DNA of 32,781 bases from NCBI GenBank assembly GCA_946413265.1, contig CAMKJU010000035.1:1-32781 (forward strand). Reading direction: 5' to 3'. Origin of the DNA: an uncultured Lentisphaerota bacterium. GTDB taxonomy: Bacteria > Verrucomicrobiota > Kiritimatiellia > RFP12 > UBA1067. This document shows, piece after piece, positions 21,442 through 30,928 of the stretch. The position numbers were made by a program, and so were the translations under genes. The notes beneath the pieces are model-generated. The model made no database searches and was not told the origin of the DNA. It was given only the letters and a program-made list of their open reading frames with translations. Numbering within the stretch: position 1 is the first letter of the stretch; every line of letters starts with the position of its first letter.

Positions 21442-24342
21442 ATGAACATGAACATCAAGAAGTTTCTCGCCATTGCGGCGCTATCCGCGGTTTCGGCCGT
21501 GGCACTTGCCCAGTTACAGCCAACCCGTAGACCAGGCCTGTTGCGTTCGGGCGGAGGGCTCCGCAGACCCGGCGCGGCAGCTGCGGCACAGCCCGCTCCT
21601 GAGGCGAAGCCGATCTCCGAGCAGCTCAAGGAAATACCGAAGGGAACGAATGGCGTGCCCATGCTTAACTTCGAGAACGCGCCGCTGGAACTCGTGCTGA
21701 TGCAGTATGCGTCGCTTTCCGAGAAGGTACTGCTGCCCGCGCCGAACCTTCCAAAGACGCAGATCACGCTCACGTCAAACGGTCTCGAGCTCGACAAGGA
21801 GTCCTACCTTCTGGCCATCGAGGCGGCACTCGTGATGAACGGCGTGGTGATCGAGCCGTTCGACAAGCACTTCCTCCGCGCCTTAGAGCGCAAGTCCGTG
21901 CGCACCCAGGGTATCCGCACATTGATGAACGTCTCCACCAACGGCCTTCCCGAAAAAGGCCGCGTGATCAGCCAGCTCATCCGGCTGGACCACATCACGG
22001 CGGCCGAGGCACAAGAGGCGTTGAAGGGATTCATGGATGAAAAAGGCCAATTCCAGGTGTTCGAACGCAACAACGCGATCCTCGTCACCGATACGCAGGA
22101 GAACGTCAACCGCATGCTCGAGATAATCAAGGAACTCGACGTGCCGAACCCTGTCCTCGAGGAGGTGTACGTTCACGAGGTGAAGTTCGCCGTCGCGTCT
22201 GAAATCAAGGCGCGCCTGGAGGAAATCGTCACGGCATCTGAGAAGGACACGCAAAAAGCTGCCGCATCCGTGAAGTCCAGCGGTGGACCGGGTTTCTCGC
22301 GCCCGACCGCGCCCCCGCAGCCCAACCGGCTCCTCAACCTCAACAACCGCCCTGGCATGAACAAGCCGGAGCAGCCTGTCAACACGCCCAACGCGGTGCT
22401 CACTGCGGCCATCTCCGACGCCGACCGCGGCATGATTCGCGGCAAGGTGCTGATCGTGGCCGACGATCGCTCCAACAAGCTAATCGTCATAACCTCGAAG
22501 ACCAACTGGAATTTCTTCAAGAGGATCATCGAGAGCCTGGACGTGGAGACTGAGCCGGACGAGACCGTGAAGGTACACCAACTCAAGCATGCGGAAGCCG
22601 AAGAGGTGGCCTCGATGCTCAACGACCTCATCGGGTCGAGTACGACCCAGTCCAAGAACAACCAGAACGCGAACGCGAACCGCGCCGGCGCGGCCACGCG
22701 CAACCTCACCCAGGGCGCGCGTCCGGGATTCACGCCTCCGCGTCCCACGACTCCGTCCGCCGCCAACTCCAATCTTGGCGCGCTAAACAAGGACACCGTC
22801 AAGATACTTGCCGACAAGCGCCTCAACGCCATCGTCGTGAAGGCGCGCAAGGAGGACATGAACCTCATCCTGCATGTGATCGAGGATATGGACATCAAGC
22901 TCTCCCAGGTGTTGCTTGAAACCGTCATCATTCAGGTCGAACTGGGCGACGACCTCCAGACGGGCGTCGATTGGGTCCAGCGCGGACGGCAGAGGACGAC
23001 CCAGCAGGTTCAGGCCACGGACTCCTCCGGCCGCAAGCTGTTCTGGGAGGAGGTCACGGACGATTCCGGCGCGACCAGTACGCGCCAGACGACAGAGGAC
23101 ACTGGCAATCCCGTCATGAAGACGATTACGAAGTTGACCCGCGACGGCTTCTACAACAACGGTAGCTACATGCTCGGCGGCGGCGGCGGCTCCGGCACGT
23201 CCATGCTCGGTACGCTGATGAACGCTGCTGTCAACGCATCGACTAACGAGGCCGTCCTCACCGCAGCGAACCCGATCGGCGGCGGCGTGAACTACCTGCT
23301 GAAGAGCGACAAGCTCAACATCGCCTCCATCATTCAGGCCGCGAAGAGCGACAGCCGATCGAAGGTGCTCGCCTCGCCGGTTCTCATGACGCTCGACAAC
23401 AAGGAGGCCACGATCGAGGCGACGGACATGATCTACCTCTTCAGCGGCTACCAGTACTCGGGCTCCACATATTCCGGCACGCAGGTGCGCAACTACGAGA
23501 AGCGCGACATCGGCCTTACCGTGAAGGTGACGCCTCACATCAACAAGAACGGCACCGTCATGCTCAAGATCGAGGAGAAGTTCGAGACGCAGGGGGCGGA
23601 CCAGAACGTGCCGAACGAGTCGGGCGGCACGGATCCGTACGCGACCGTCACAACGCGCAAGATGTCCTCGGAGGTGACGGTGGAGAACCTCCAGACGATT
23701 ATGATGGGTGGACTCACCAAGAAGTCGAACGTGCAGTCCGTGAGCGGCATCCCGCTGCTGAAGGACATCCCGTGGATCGGCAAGTGGCTGTTCGGCAGCG
23801 TGTCGATTAAAGAGTCGCGTAGCGAACTTCTGGTGTTTATCACGCCATACGTGCTTGACGACGCGGCGGCATCGCAGGCGGAGGCTCTCCGGCGCAAGAA
23901 GGTGCTGAGCACCACGCGTCCGTGGGACGACAACGGCTGGTCGCTCTCGGCGCTCGCCGATCCCGTCACGAAGAAGGAGCAGCTGCGCCGCCAGGCACTC
24001 GAGTGGGCCGAACAGGATGAGGAACACGCCACGGGCAAGAAGCTCGAGGAAGCGAAGGAGAAGCGCATCAAGGACATCGAGGAGAAGACCGAGAAGGAAC
24101 GTCGCGAGTGGGCCGAAAAACACCAGAAGGATGTTCTTGAGGCTATCAAACGCCACGAGGAGAGCGATGTCGATTGGCGCGAGTTCATCGACAAGCTCCG
24201 CAAGGAGAAGGAAGAGAAGGACGCTGCGAAGGCGCAGGATGAGCGCTCCGCCGCCAAGGTTCGGGAGGCGGCGGGCGAAGAGCCCGCCAAGGCTCCCGAG
24301 CCGGCGAAGGAGAACCTCCTCGAAGCCCTCCAGAAAAAATAA
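21442..24342 (+). CDS. gspD: GspD/PilQ-type outer-membrane secretin
   Basis: This 966-residue protein forms the outer-membrane pore of the machine. It has a signal peptide (about 1-23), a Pro/Ala-rich linker, an N0-like domain (about 70-150), N1 (about 173-235, ISQLIRLDHITAAEAQEALK), further N domains (VLIVADDRSNKLIVITSK; VKILADKRLNAIVVKA) separated by Asn/Pro-rich linkers, and the secretin core (VLLETVIIQVELGDDLQTGV; VLASPVLMTLDNKEATIEA; DIGLTVKVTPHIN; MMGGLTKKSN; IPLLKDIPWIGKWLFGS; SELLVFITPYVLDD, the hallmark end). After residue about 810 there is an unusual extension of about 155 residues, highly charged and coiled-coil-like. The start is ATG 21442 after AAGGGA; ATG 21448 is an alternative. 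The upstream gene ends 16 bases before. Confidence 0.92.
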   Translation: MNMNIKKFLAIAALSAVSAVALAQLQPTRRPGLLRSGGGLRRPGAAAAAQPAPEAKPISEQLKEIPKGTNGVPMLNFENAPLELVLMQYASLSEKVLLPAPNLPKTQITLTSNGLELDKESYLLAIEAALVMNGVVIEPFDKHFLRALERKSVRTQGIRTLMNVSTNGLPEKGRVISQLIRLDHITAAEAQEALKGFMDEKGQFQVFERNNAILVTDTQENVNRMLEIIKELDVPNPVLEEVYVHEVKFAVASEIKARLEEIVTASEKDTQKAAASVKSSGGPGFSRPTAPPQPNRLLNLNNRPGMNKPEQPVNTPNAVLTAAISDADRGMIRGKVLIVADDRSNKLIVITSKTNWNFFKRIIESLDVETEPDETVKVHQLKHAEAEEVASMLNDLIGSSTTQSKNNQNANANRAGAATRNLTQGARPGFTPPRPTTPSAANSNLGALNKDTVKILADKRLNAIVVKARKEDMNLILHVIEDMDIKLSQVLLETVIIQVELGDDLQTGVDWVQRGRQRTTQQVQATDSSGRKLFWEEVTDDSGATSTRQTTEDTGNPVMKTITKLTRDGFYNNGSYMLGGGGGSGTSMLGTLMNAAVNASTNEAVLTAANPIGGGVNYLLKSDKLNIASIIQAAKSDSRSKVLASPVLMTLDNKEATIEATDMIYLFSGYQYSGSTYSGTQVRNYEKRDIGLTVKVTPHINKNGTVMLKIEEKFETQGADQNVPNESGGTDPYATVTTRKMSSEVTVENLQTIMMGGLTKKSNVQSVSGIPLLKDIPWIGKWLFGSVSIKESRSELLVFITPYVLDDAAASQAEALRRKKVLSTTRPWDDNGWSLSALADPVTKKEQLRRQALEWAEQDEEHATGKKLEEAKEKRIKDIEEKTEKERREWAEKHQKDVLEAIKRHEESDVDWREFIDKLRKEKEEKDAAKAQDERSAAKVREAAGEEPAKAPEPAKENLLEALQKK

Positions 24343-24387
24343 CGGCCGCCGAGTGCGGCATGGCGCCGAGACGAAAGGAGAAGGACA

Positions 24388-27144
24388 ATGAAGAAAGGCT
24401 TCCTCTTGGCAGGACTCCTATTCGCCTCGGTGTTTGCCGCTGTGGCTGAGGAACACTTCTATTCGGTGCCCCTTAATGGCGATCCAGTCAAGCTTGATAG
24501 GGAAATAACGCTGCCGGCCGTCATCACAGGGCGCGTGTCGTCTGCAACCAGCAAGCACTGGGTGTCTTTTGAAGTAGATAGAAATTACGGGGAATTGCCC
24601 GCAGCCATCTATACTAACGAGGGAACTGGTGCCGTATTTCGCGCGACGCTGGCCAGGGAGGAAGTTGGTGGCGCGGGGTCGGGGATTCCTCTTTCGACGG
24701 AACGTGAGAATTGGACATTCATTCCTTCAACTCCATACGTGCTTCTCATCTCGGCAGCGACTTATAAGGAGGGAGCCAGTTACGCCGTGCAGTTGGGCAA
24801 TTTCGACGAGTTCACCGTATCTTTTGACGGCAACGGTGGAACGCCGTCCACGAACAAGATGGCATACATTCCTGGACGGGCATACGGCAGGTTCCCTACG
24901 GCCAGGCGCACGAACTACGTGCATACAGGCTGGAGCACTGCGGCGAAGAACGGCATATTGCTCACCACGAACACACAGGTGTGTGTGGGTTACAGGAAAC
25001 TGTACGCCCAATGGAAGGCCAATCCGCTGTCGCCGACCAACGATGTGCCGGTCGTGTCGCCGACCAATGACGTCCCCGCCGCGTCGTCCACCAACAGCAT
25101 GCCCGCCACCATCTACAGCTATGAGGTCGATGGCTTGGTCTGGCACTATACGGCAACGTCTAACGGGGTGGCGACGATACATAACGTATCAGGCGGCGCA
25201 TACGTGGCGGCAGTTGACACTTCGGTGAAGGGGACGCTGACGATTCCCTCCAGGCTTGGAACCAACGTGGTGGAAAAGATTGGCGAGCGCGCGTTTGCTG
25301 GTTGTTCCTCTGTGACCAACATAGTGATACCTTTCGGCGTCACGTCGATTGGCAACTGCGCCTTCGCCGGATGTACGGGCCTCACGCCCGGCATAACGAT
25401 TCCCGAAAGCGTTGAGGAGATGGGCGCGTATGTGTTTACGAACTGTCCGAATCTGAAGATCGTGCGTTATCTCGGCAACTGTCCTGATGCAGACGAGGCG
25501 CTCTATGCCGGAGCGCCCGCATCCCTAATTTCAGGTGTACTGCGCGTGAGGTCCGACTGGCCCACGAAGGATGTGACATATCAAATTGGAACATCCTCCA
25601 GCGGCGACGATGCCTTGGAGAATGACGATGCAGATGTCGCGGACGATGACGGAAATGATATCGATAACGACATTGACGACGATGTCGATGAAGGCGAAGA
25701 GTCCACGGGAGTTACTTATGCACGTTGGCCTGAGGGGTCGTACTCAAGACGCGTCCTGCCGTGGGTTACGCAGCCGCTATTCCCAGTGGTTTTCTGGGCC
25801 GTACCAGGAGTTTCCAGTTCGGCTACCGTATGGTACTACGTTCCCGGACGAGCGTTAGGATCGCTTCCTCAGGAGCCTGAGGACAGAGACGGGTACACGT
25901 TCCTCGGTTGGTTCACGAAGCCATACGGTGGCACGAAGATAGAGGATGGCGATGCAGATGACATTATAGTTGACAGGGCACTTATATTTTACGCCCACTG
26001 GCACAGAGACGACGATCCGGATAACCTCGCCGACGTAGAGTACAATTTCGCCACGGCGCATTCATACGACGGCTATCTGCTGAACAGCGACGGGGACATG
26101 GCGGGAACGATCCTGCTGAGGACGTCCAAGGGGCGATGGAGCCGTGCAGAAGAGGGGACGAACGTCACGGCCACGGCGACGCTTGTCCTGCTTGGGGAGG
26201 GTAGAATCAAGTTGAAGGGTACGCTTGGGGAAGACCTTTCAGGCACTTTGACTGCTACTACGAAGTCCGACGAACGGGAACTTGACGTATCGCTTCGCGG
26301 CAGCGACATGGACGGCACGTTTGGCAGCTACATGGTCGTCGGCGTCCGAGACATCTCCGGCAAGAAGACGTATCTCGACCGTATGAAGGCCAAGGCGGTG
26401 GGGGACAACTGGAGAGGAAATTACGTTGTTGCGCTGAAGGCGGATTCGGATGAATCAAGCCTCGGCAACGGCTACGCGGGGTTGTCAGTGCAGGTGAGGG
26501 CCAATGGCAGGGCCCGTGTATCTGGGACGATGCCGGACGGCACTAAGGTGTCCTATTCTGGTCGAATGGAAATCTCCGACGATAGCTGCGCCTTGCCAGT
26601 TGTGGCGCAGCTCCATCGCGGCAGGAAAGGCGGATTCGGATTTCTACTGACGTTTTCCGGCGATTCGGATGTTTCGCTGTCAGCCTTGTCCAACTGGTCT
26701 AAACCGGAAGTGCCGTTCGTCGCCTCGTTGACTGCGGAGGGGGCAGGATGGGCGTCGGACATACTCGATGATTCATTGACATTCTCGCTTGAGGAGGCAT
26801 TTGACATCGAGGGAATCGACGATTCACTGCTGCCTTCGGATGTGGCGGTAACGGTTTCCGGCGTGAACTGGCGCACTCCGAAAGCCGATAGCGTGAAATT
26901 CGTTGCAGAGGATTCCGCATACGAAGTTCGGACGGAATACGGCAACCCGTCAGGGCTTTCGCTGTCCGTGAAGTCGAGTGAGGGAATGTTCCGCGGCCGT
27001 TTCAAGGTGTTCACCGTCACTGAGGCGGGAAGGTCGAAGAAGTACTCCGCCACCGTGAACGGAGCCATATTGGACGGCGTAGGCTACGGCACGGCGACCA
27101 TCAGGAAAATCGGCGCAGTCCCCGTAACGGTGAGGGCGGAGTGA
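24388..27144 (+). CDS. Large secreted repeat protein (InlB-type and BspA-type repeats)
   Basis: This 918-residue protein has a clear signal peptide (about 1-20). It contains an InlB/Listeria-Bacteroides repeat at about 141-208 (FTVSFDGNGGTPSTNKMAYI ... LYAQW), a Pro/Thr/Asn linker with repeated SPTNDVP, BspA-like leucine-rich repeats at about 284-370 (ERAFAGCSSVTNIVIPFGV; NCAFAGC; ITIPESVEEMG), an Asp-rich linker at about 404-440, a second InlB-like repeat at about 461-538 (GYTFLGWFTKP ... IFYAHW) and then three or four beta-rich segments (about 551-918) of unknown family. No PEP-CTERM, LPXTG or autotransporter end is seen. AAAGGAGAAGG precedes ATG 24388. Being next to the secretin gene, it may be a substrate, or a surface adhesin; this is inference. 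The stop overlaps the next GTG start. Confidence 0.75.
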   Translation: MKKGFLLAGLLFASVFAAVAEEHFYSVPLNGDPVKLDREITLPAVITGRVSSATSKHWVSFEVDRNYGELPAAIYTNEGTGAVFRATLAREEVGGAGSGIPLSTERENWTFIPSTPYVLLISAATYKEGASYAVQLGNFDEFTVSFDGNGGTPSTNKMAYIPGRAYGRFPTARRTNYVHTGWSTAAKNGILLTTNTQVCVGYRKLYAQWKANPLSPTNDVPVVSPTNDVPAASSTNSMPATIYSYEVDGLVWHYTATSNGVATIHNVSGGAYVAAVDTSVKGTLTIPSRLGTNVVEKIGERAFAGCSSVTNIVIPFGVTSIGNCAFAGCTGLTPGITIPESVEEMGAYVFTNCPNLKIVRYLGNCPDADEALYAGAPASLISGVLRVRSDWPTKDVTYQIGTSSSGDDALENDDADVADDDGNDIDNDIDDDVDEGEESTGVTYARWPEGSYSRRVLPWVTQPLFPVVFWAVPGVSSSATVWYYVPGRALGSLPQEPEDRDGYTFLGWFTKPYGGTKIEDGDADDIIVDRALIFYAHWHRDDDPDNLADVEYNFATAHSYDGYLLNSDGDMAGTILLRTSKGRWSRAEEGTNVTATATLVLLGEGRIKLKGTLGEDLSGTLTATTKSDERELDVSLRGSDMDGTFGSYMVVGVRDISGKKTYLDRMKAKAVGDNWRGNYVVALKADSDESSLGNGYAGLSVQVRANGRARVSGTMPDGTKVSYSGRMEISDDSCALPVVAQLHRGRKGGFGFLLTFSGDSDVSLSALSNWSKPEVPFVASLTAEGAGWASDILDDSLTFSLEEAFDIEGIDDSLLPSDVAVTVSGVNWRTPKADSVKFVAEDSAYEVRTEYGNPSGLSLSVKSSEGMFRGRFKVFTVTEAGRSKKYSATVNGAILDGVGYGTATIRKIGAVPVTVRAE

Positions 27145-28220
27145 AGCCGATCGTCGTCAAAGCCGCCGATGCGGATTCGATTGCCCGCCATTGGGGCGAT
27201 CTGCGCCACGTGGACCGCCTAAGGGGCGGCGAGGTGGTGGTGCTGGACGTGTCGGCGCTGACGGGCGTCACGGCCGCGTTCGAGGCGTTCTTCGTCGCGC
27301 TTGACCGTCATGTCGCCGCGCGCGCCGCGCGTCTGGAGGCCGTCGATCCGAATGGACTGCTCGCCCCCATCCGCGCGCGCTACGATTTCAACGCATACGA
27401 CGGCGCAGCGCCCGCGCGCCGCCGACACCGTCCGTTCCTGGTGGCCGTGGGACAGGGCGTCTGCAACTGGTGCGCGTCCGCACGCGCCAACTGCACGTTC
27501 CTAGGCGAGACTTTCGCCAACGCCCTCTCAATGATCATCCACCCGCGCCGCTTCCGCTTCCGCGACGCATCGCTTGCCTTTGAGCGTGCCGGCTTCGACG
27601 GTCTGCCCATCACCACTGCGATTGGTTTCCTCCTCGGCCTCATCCTCGCATTCGAGAGCGCGGCGTCGCTGAGAACGTTCGGCGTGGAGGTGTACGTGGC
27701 GGATCTCATCGCGATCGGGCTCTTCCGCGAACTCGGTCCGCTCGTGACAGCGATCATTCTCGCCGGACGCAGCGGCAGCGCGTTCGCCGCCGAGATCGGC
27801 ACGATGAAGGTGGACGAGGAACTTGACGCGCTCACGACGTTCGGCCTGCCGCCCGTCCGCTTCCTCGTGATGCCGCGCGTTGTGGCCGCGACGCTCGCCA
27901 TGCCGGTACTGACGATCTTCGCGGAGCTTGCGGGCCTTGTGGGAGGATCGATCGTGCTGCAGCTGATGAACGTTCCGCCGGTAGTCTACTGGAGCCACGT
28001 GACTTCTGCGGCGTCGCTGTTTATGATCATCTTCGGGCTTGGAAAGGCCGCGCTGTTCGGCTTCCTCGTGGGGCTCATCGGCTGTTCGGCTGGGATGCGC
28101 ACGCGCAACACCGCCGACGGCGTTGGCGTGGCCGCCACTGCCGCCGTGGTGGGCGGAATCGTGGCCATCGCCGTAACCGACGGGCTTCTCGCCGTCGTCT
28201 GCTATCTACTGGGAGTGTGA
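27141..28220 (+). CDS. mlaE: MlaE/YrbE-type permease with N-terminal STAS-like domain
   Basis: This 359-residue inner-membrane subunit of an MCE/Mla-type ABC transporter moves phospholipid between membranes. The first about 85 residues look like a STAS-type domain (VVVLDVSALTGVTAAFEAFF). The permease follows, with the conserved region GFDGLPITTAIGFLLGLILA, ELGPLVTAIILAGRSGSAFA and AEIGTMKVDEELDAL, the family's signature. Its start GTG 27141 overlaps the preceding stop as GTGA, so translation is coupled to the secreted repeat protein. In other bacteria the STAS domain is usually a separate protein (MlaB) or fused as here. It is followed by mlaF and mlaD homologs in the usual order; MlaA and MlaC are not in this window. 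Confidence 0.9.
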   Translation: MKPIVVKAADADSIARHWGDLRHVDRLRGGEVVVLDVSALTGVTAAFEAFFVALDRHVAARAARLEAVDPNGLLAPIRARYDFNAYDGAAPARRRHRPFLVAVGQGVCNWCASARANCTFLGETFANALSMIIHPRRFRFRDASLAFERAGFDGLPITTAIGFLLGLILAFESAASLRTFGVEVYVADLIAIGLFRELGPLVTAIILAGRSGSAFAAEIGTMKVDEELDALTTFGLPPVRFLVMPRVVAATLAMPVLTIFAELAGLVGGSIVLQLMNVPPVVYWSHVTSAASLFMIIFGLGKAALFGFLVGLIGCSAGMRTRNTADGVGVAATAAVVGGIVAIAVTDGLLAVVCYLLGV

Positions 28221-28223
28221 CGC

Positions 28224-28964
28224 ATGGCCGATACTGTCATCGAGGTAGAGCATCTGGACGCGGGATACGTCGGAGTCCCCGTGCTACACGACGTGAACTT
28301 CTCCGTGTCGCGCGGGGAAGTGTTCGCGCTTCTCGGCGGCAGCGGCTGCGGAAAGTCAACGATCATGAAGCACCTGATCGGACTTAACCCCGTGCTAGGT
28401 GGCAGGGTCTCCGTGGCGGGGCTTGAGATGAACCCCGCGAACCGTGAACGTATTTTGCGGAAGATTGGCGTGATGTACCAGTCGGGCGCGCTGTTCGGGT
28501 CGATGAGCGTGCTCGAGAACGTGATGCTGCCCCTGGAGGAGTTCACGCGCCTCCCAGCGGCGGCACGCCGTACGCTTGCGCTCATGCAGCTCGACCTCGT
28601 TGGGCTGCGCGAGGCGGCGGAGAAGATGCCTAACGACCTTTCCGGCGGCATGAAGAAGCGCGCGGCGATTGCGCGTGCACTCGCCCTTGAGCCCGAGATA
28701 CTCTTCCTTGACGAGCCGAGCGCAGGCCTCGACCCGCTCACATCAAGCGCGCTAGACGACCTTATCTTGCGTCTGCGCGATACGCGCGGCGTCACTTTCG
28801 TTGTCGTCACGCACGAATTGCCCAGCATTTTCAAGATCGCGGACCGCTGTGCAATGTTCGACCGCGCGCGCAAGGCGATGGTTGCGCTTGGACGCCCCGC
28901 CGACCTGCGCGACGGATCGTCCGATCCCTTTGTCCGCCAGTTCTTCACACGTGGAGGTGCATAA
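28224..28964 (+). CDS. mlaF: MlaF-type ABC ATPase
   Basis: This 246-residue ATPase powers the lipid transporter. Walker A GGSGCGKST is at 38-46, the Q loop sits in MYQSGALFGSMSVLENV, the signature LSGGMKKRAAIARAL is followed by Walker B EILFLDEPSAGLDP, and the H loop is VVTHELPS. The full length fits a single-domain MlaF. ATG 28224 is 3 bases after the permease stop, and the stop overlaps the next start as TAATG. Confidence 0.95.
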   Translation: MADTVIEVEHLDAGYVGVPVLHDVNFSVSRGEVFALLGGSGCGKSTIMKHLIGLNPVLGGRVSVAGLEMNPANRERILRKIGVMYQSGALFGSMSVLENVMLPLEEFTRLPAAARRTLALMQLDLVGLREAAEKMPNDLSGGMKKRAAIARALALEPEILFLDEPSAGLDPLTSSALDDLILRLRDTRGVTFVVVTHELPSIFKIADRCAMFDRARKAMVALGRPADLRDGSSDPFVRQFFTRGGA

Positions 28965-29746
28965 TGGCAGCAGACAGCCAACCCAACTACGCCAAAATCG
29001 GCTTTTTCATCCTCTCTGGCATCGCACTTGTCATAGGCACGCTCGTCTATCTCGGCGGCTTCGGAGCTGAGCGGCACGAGTTCATAGCCGAGACGCATTT
29101 CTCGTATCCTGTCTCAGGGCTAGACGTTGGCAGCGCCGTCAACTTCCGCGGCGTGCATGTGGGGACCGTGCGGCGCATTTCCTTCATCGGTGCGGAGTAC
29201 GACGACATCGGGAACCCCTACGACCGCCGGCAGATCTACGTGGAACTTGCACTCGACAAACGGCTTTTCCGTTTCGGCGGCAAGGAAGACCATGTTAACG
29301 AGGCGCTCGCGCGTCTTGTCGAGCGCGGACTACACGCCACCGTCTCTTCATCCGGCGTGACCGGCCTCTCGAAGATCGAGCTCAACTTCCCGAAGCTTCC
29401 ACGCGAGGATGAGAAGATCAGCTGGCGTCCGAAGCACATCGTGATTCCGCCGGCGCCTGCGTTCCTCCAGAGCGCGGCCGACTCAGTCACGCAGATCCTC
29501 GACCAGCTCAACCGCATGGATTTCGTCACGGCCTGGAGCAACGTGGTGGAGGTGACAGGCACCGCAAACATACTTCTGCAGGACGTCACCACGCTCATCC
29601 AGGCGCAGAAGGGCAACGTTGGCGAGATCATGGACAACGTGCGCGAGGCCTCGATAGGGCTTCGGGCGTTCACGGATGAAATTCGCGCCAACCCCGCAAG
29701 CCTACTCAAGTCCAACACGCCCGAACCGCTTGACGAGACGCGCTGA
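28964..29746 (+). CDS. mlaD: MlaD-type MCE domain protein
   Basis: This 260-residue lipid-binding protein is anchored in the inner membrane. An N-terminal transmembrane helix (about 10-31, IGFFILSGIALVIGTLVYLG) is followed by the MCE domain (about 42-140: SGLDVGSAVNFRGVHVGTVR; SSSGVTGLSKIELNFP). A helical C-terminal part (about 165-260) could form the channel bundle. It completes the permease-ATPase-MCE set. The stop is 7 bases from that of the convergent sirtuin gene; no terminator is evident between them. Confidence 0.92.
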   Translation: MAADSQPNYAKIGFFILSGIALVIGTLVYLGGFGAERHEFIAETHFSYPVSGLDVGSAVNFRGVHVGTVRRISFIGAEYDDIGNPYDRRQIYVELALDKRLFRFGGKEDHVNEALARLVERGLHATVSSSGVTGLSKIELNFPKLPREDEKISWRPKHIVIPPAPAFLQSAADSVTQILDQLNRMDFVTAWSNVVEVTGTANILLQDVTTLIQAQKGNVGEIMDNVREASIGLRAFTDEIRANPASLLKSNTPEPLDETR

Positions 29747-29753
29747 CGCGCGG

Positions 29754-30476
29754 TCACATCGCGAGGACGGCGTCCGCGAACGTCTGAAGGTCGTCGTAGC
29801 GCGCGACCGCGAAGTCGTCGAGCGGCGTGGGCTGTCCGTTTACGATAAACACCTTTCCGCCCGCCTGTAGCGTGAGGCGGGGAAGTCCCGCTGCCGGGAA
29901 CACGGTGAGCGACGTACCCAGAACGAGCATCACCTTTGCGCGGATGGCGAGTTCCTGCGCGGCGGCGAATGCCTTTTCAGGGAGCATCTCGCCGAAGAAC
30001 GTGATGTCGGGCTTGTAGGGTCCGCCACACGCGCAACGTGGTACTTCTGCACCGGCGTCGAGCATCGCGCAGATTTGCTCAAACGTCTTTTCGTCCCCGC
30101 AGCGGCGGCAGTGGTGGTACACGCCCGAGCCGTGGACTTCCCACACATTTGACGAACCTGCCTTTTGGTGGAGCATGTCGATGTTCTGCGTGACTATGCC
30201 GGCGAGCTTGCCGAGGTCCTCGAGGTGCTTCAGCGCGCGGTGTACGGGACCGGGCTGGAACTGCCGCAGGCCGTAGACAAGCTCGCGCGCGCCTCGGTAG
30301 TAGATGGACGGGTCGCGGTCGAACCAGTCGATGTCGAAGATGCGTTCGGCATCCGGCTGCTTGTAGAGTCCCTGCGGACCGCGGAAGTCGGGTATGCCGC
30401 ATAGAGTGGAAATGCCGGCACCGGTCATAGCGACCGTGCAGGGGCTAGTCTTTAGCGCGTCAATCAATTTCTTCAT
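29754..30476 (-). CDS. cobB: Sir2-family NAD-dependent protein deacylase
   Basis: This 240-residue cytoplasmic sirtuin removes acyl groups from lysine using NAD. The NAD-binding GAGIS is at 19-23, PDFRG at 29-33, TQNID at 96-100, the catalytic His115 in VHGS, the zinc ligands Cys123, Cys126, Cys148 and Cys150, and the second NAD motif GTSLTVFPA near residue 190. The length is that of a minimal bacterial CobB. ATG 30476 abuts the stop of the upstream DUF1232-like gene directly (TGA then ATG), and AAAGGAC is the ribosome site. An extended -10 within the upstream gene could give it its own transcript. Confidence 0.95.
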   Translation of the reverse strand: MKKLIDALKTSPCTVAMTGAGISTLCGIPDFRGPQGLYKQPDAERIFDIDWFDRDPSIYYRGARELVYGLRQFQPGPVHRALKHLEDLGKLAGIVTQNIDMLHQKAGSSNVWEVHGSGVYHHCRRCGDEKTFEQICAMLDAGAEVPRCACGGPYKPDITFFGEMLPEKAFAAAQELAIRAKVMLVLGTSLTVFPAAGLPRLTLQAGGKVFIVNGQPTPLDDFAVARYDDLQTFADAVLAM

Positions 30477-30881
30477 TCAATTGTCCTTTCGCTTTGACGG
30501 CGAAGAGTATACCATATCCTGCGGCTGCGCGGGACTGCTTTTGAAAACATCTGCGCACTGGGAGAATATCCATGTCAGGACAATTGCGTCGTCAACAAGT
30601 CCAATGACCGGAATCACGTCGCAGACAATGTCAAGCGGCAATGCAAGGTAGGCAAGGCCACCCGCGAGCAACGCGATCTTCGAGGCTGGTATTTTGCGTT
30701 TTCCGCATACGACGTCATGCAGGATCTGATAGGCAGCAACAATTTTGTTCTTTAACTGTGCAAGTGCTTTTGTGTCAAAGACTTTTTTCAAGGTCTCCTC
30801 TCGCTCGCTCTCAATCGACTCCAAGGACGGGGTGCCCCCCAACTTGTCCCTATACGTGTTGATTATGTCATCTGCATCCAT
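30477..30881 (-). CDS. DUF1232/YkvA-like small membrane protein
   Basis: This 134-residue protein has a helical N-terminus (MDADDIINTYRDKLGG), a KALAQLKNKIVAAYQILHDV segment, and the YkvA-type core SKIALLAGGLAYLALPLDIVCDVIPVIGLVDDA, with LPLD.V.D.IP.IG..DD as the family signature in one or two membrane-inserted helices. ATG 30881 is chosen because GGAAG lies upstream and because the partial gene at 32714 begins with the matching MDIDKIINSYKK. An ATG at 30923, 5 bases after a TATATT, is a possible leaderless alternative adding 14 residues. It lies in an A+T-richer patch. Known YkvA proteins have no settled function. It is divergent from the AAA+ gene. Confidence 0.75.
   Translation of the reverse strand: MDADDIINTYRDKLGGTPSLESIESEREETLKKVFDTKALAQLKNKIVAAYQILHDVVCGKRKIPASKIALLAGGLAYLALPLDIVCDVIPVIGLVDDAIVLTWIFSQCADVFKSSPAQPQDMVYSSPSKRKDN
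30506..30514 (-). promoter_or_regulatory. Internal promoter for the sirtuin gene
   Basis: Reading leftward, TGGTATACT (hexamer 30506-30511) is an extended -10 in the last codons of the DUF1232-like gene, about 30 bases before the sirtuin ATG. A transcript from it would carry the AAAGGAC ribosome site. No -35 is evident. Confidence 0.4.
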
Positions 30882-30928
30882 TTTTCTTCCTTTCTCTTTT
30901 GCGAATCTGGGAGCAATTACCATGCCAA

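Noticed and set aside
22783..24156. A long leftward frame opposite the secretin gene (457 codons)
   Set aside because: It is antisense to the conserved secretin core and arises from the GC bias at third codon positions.
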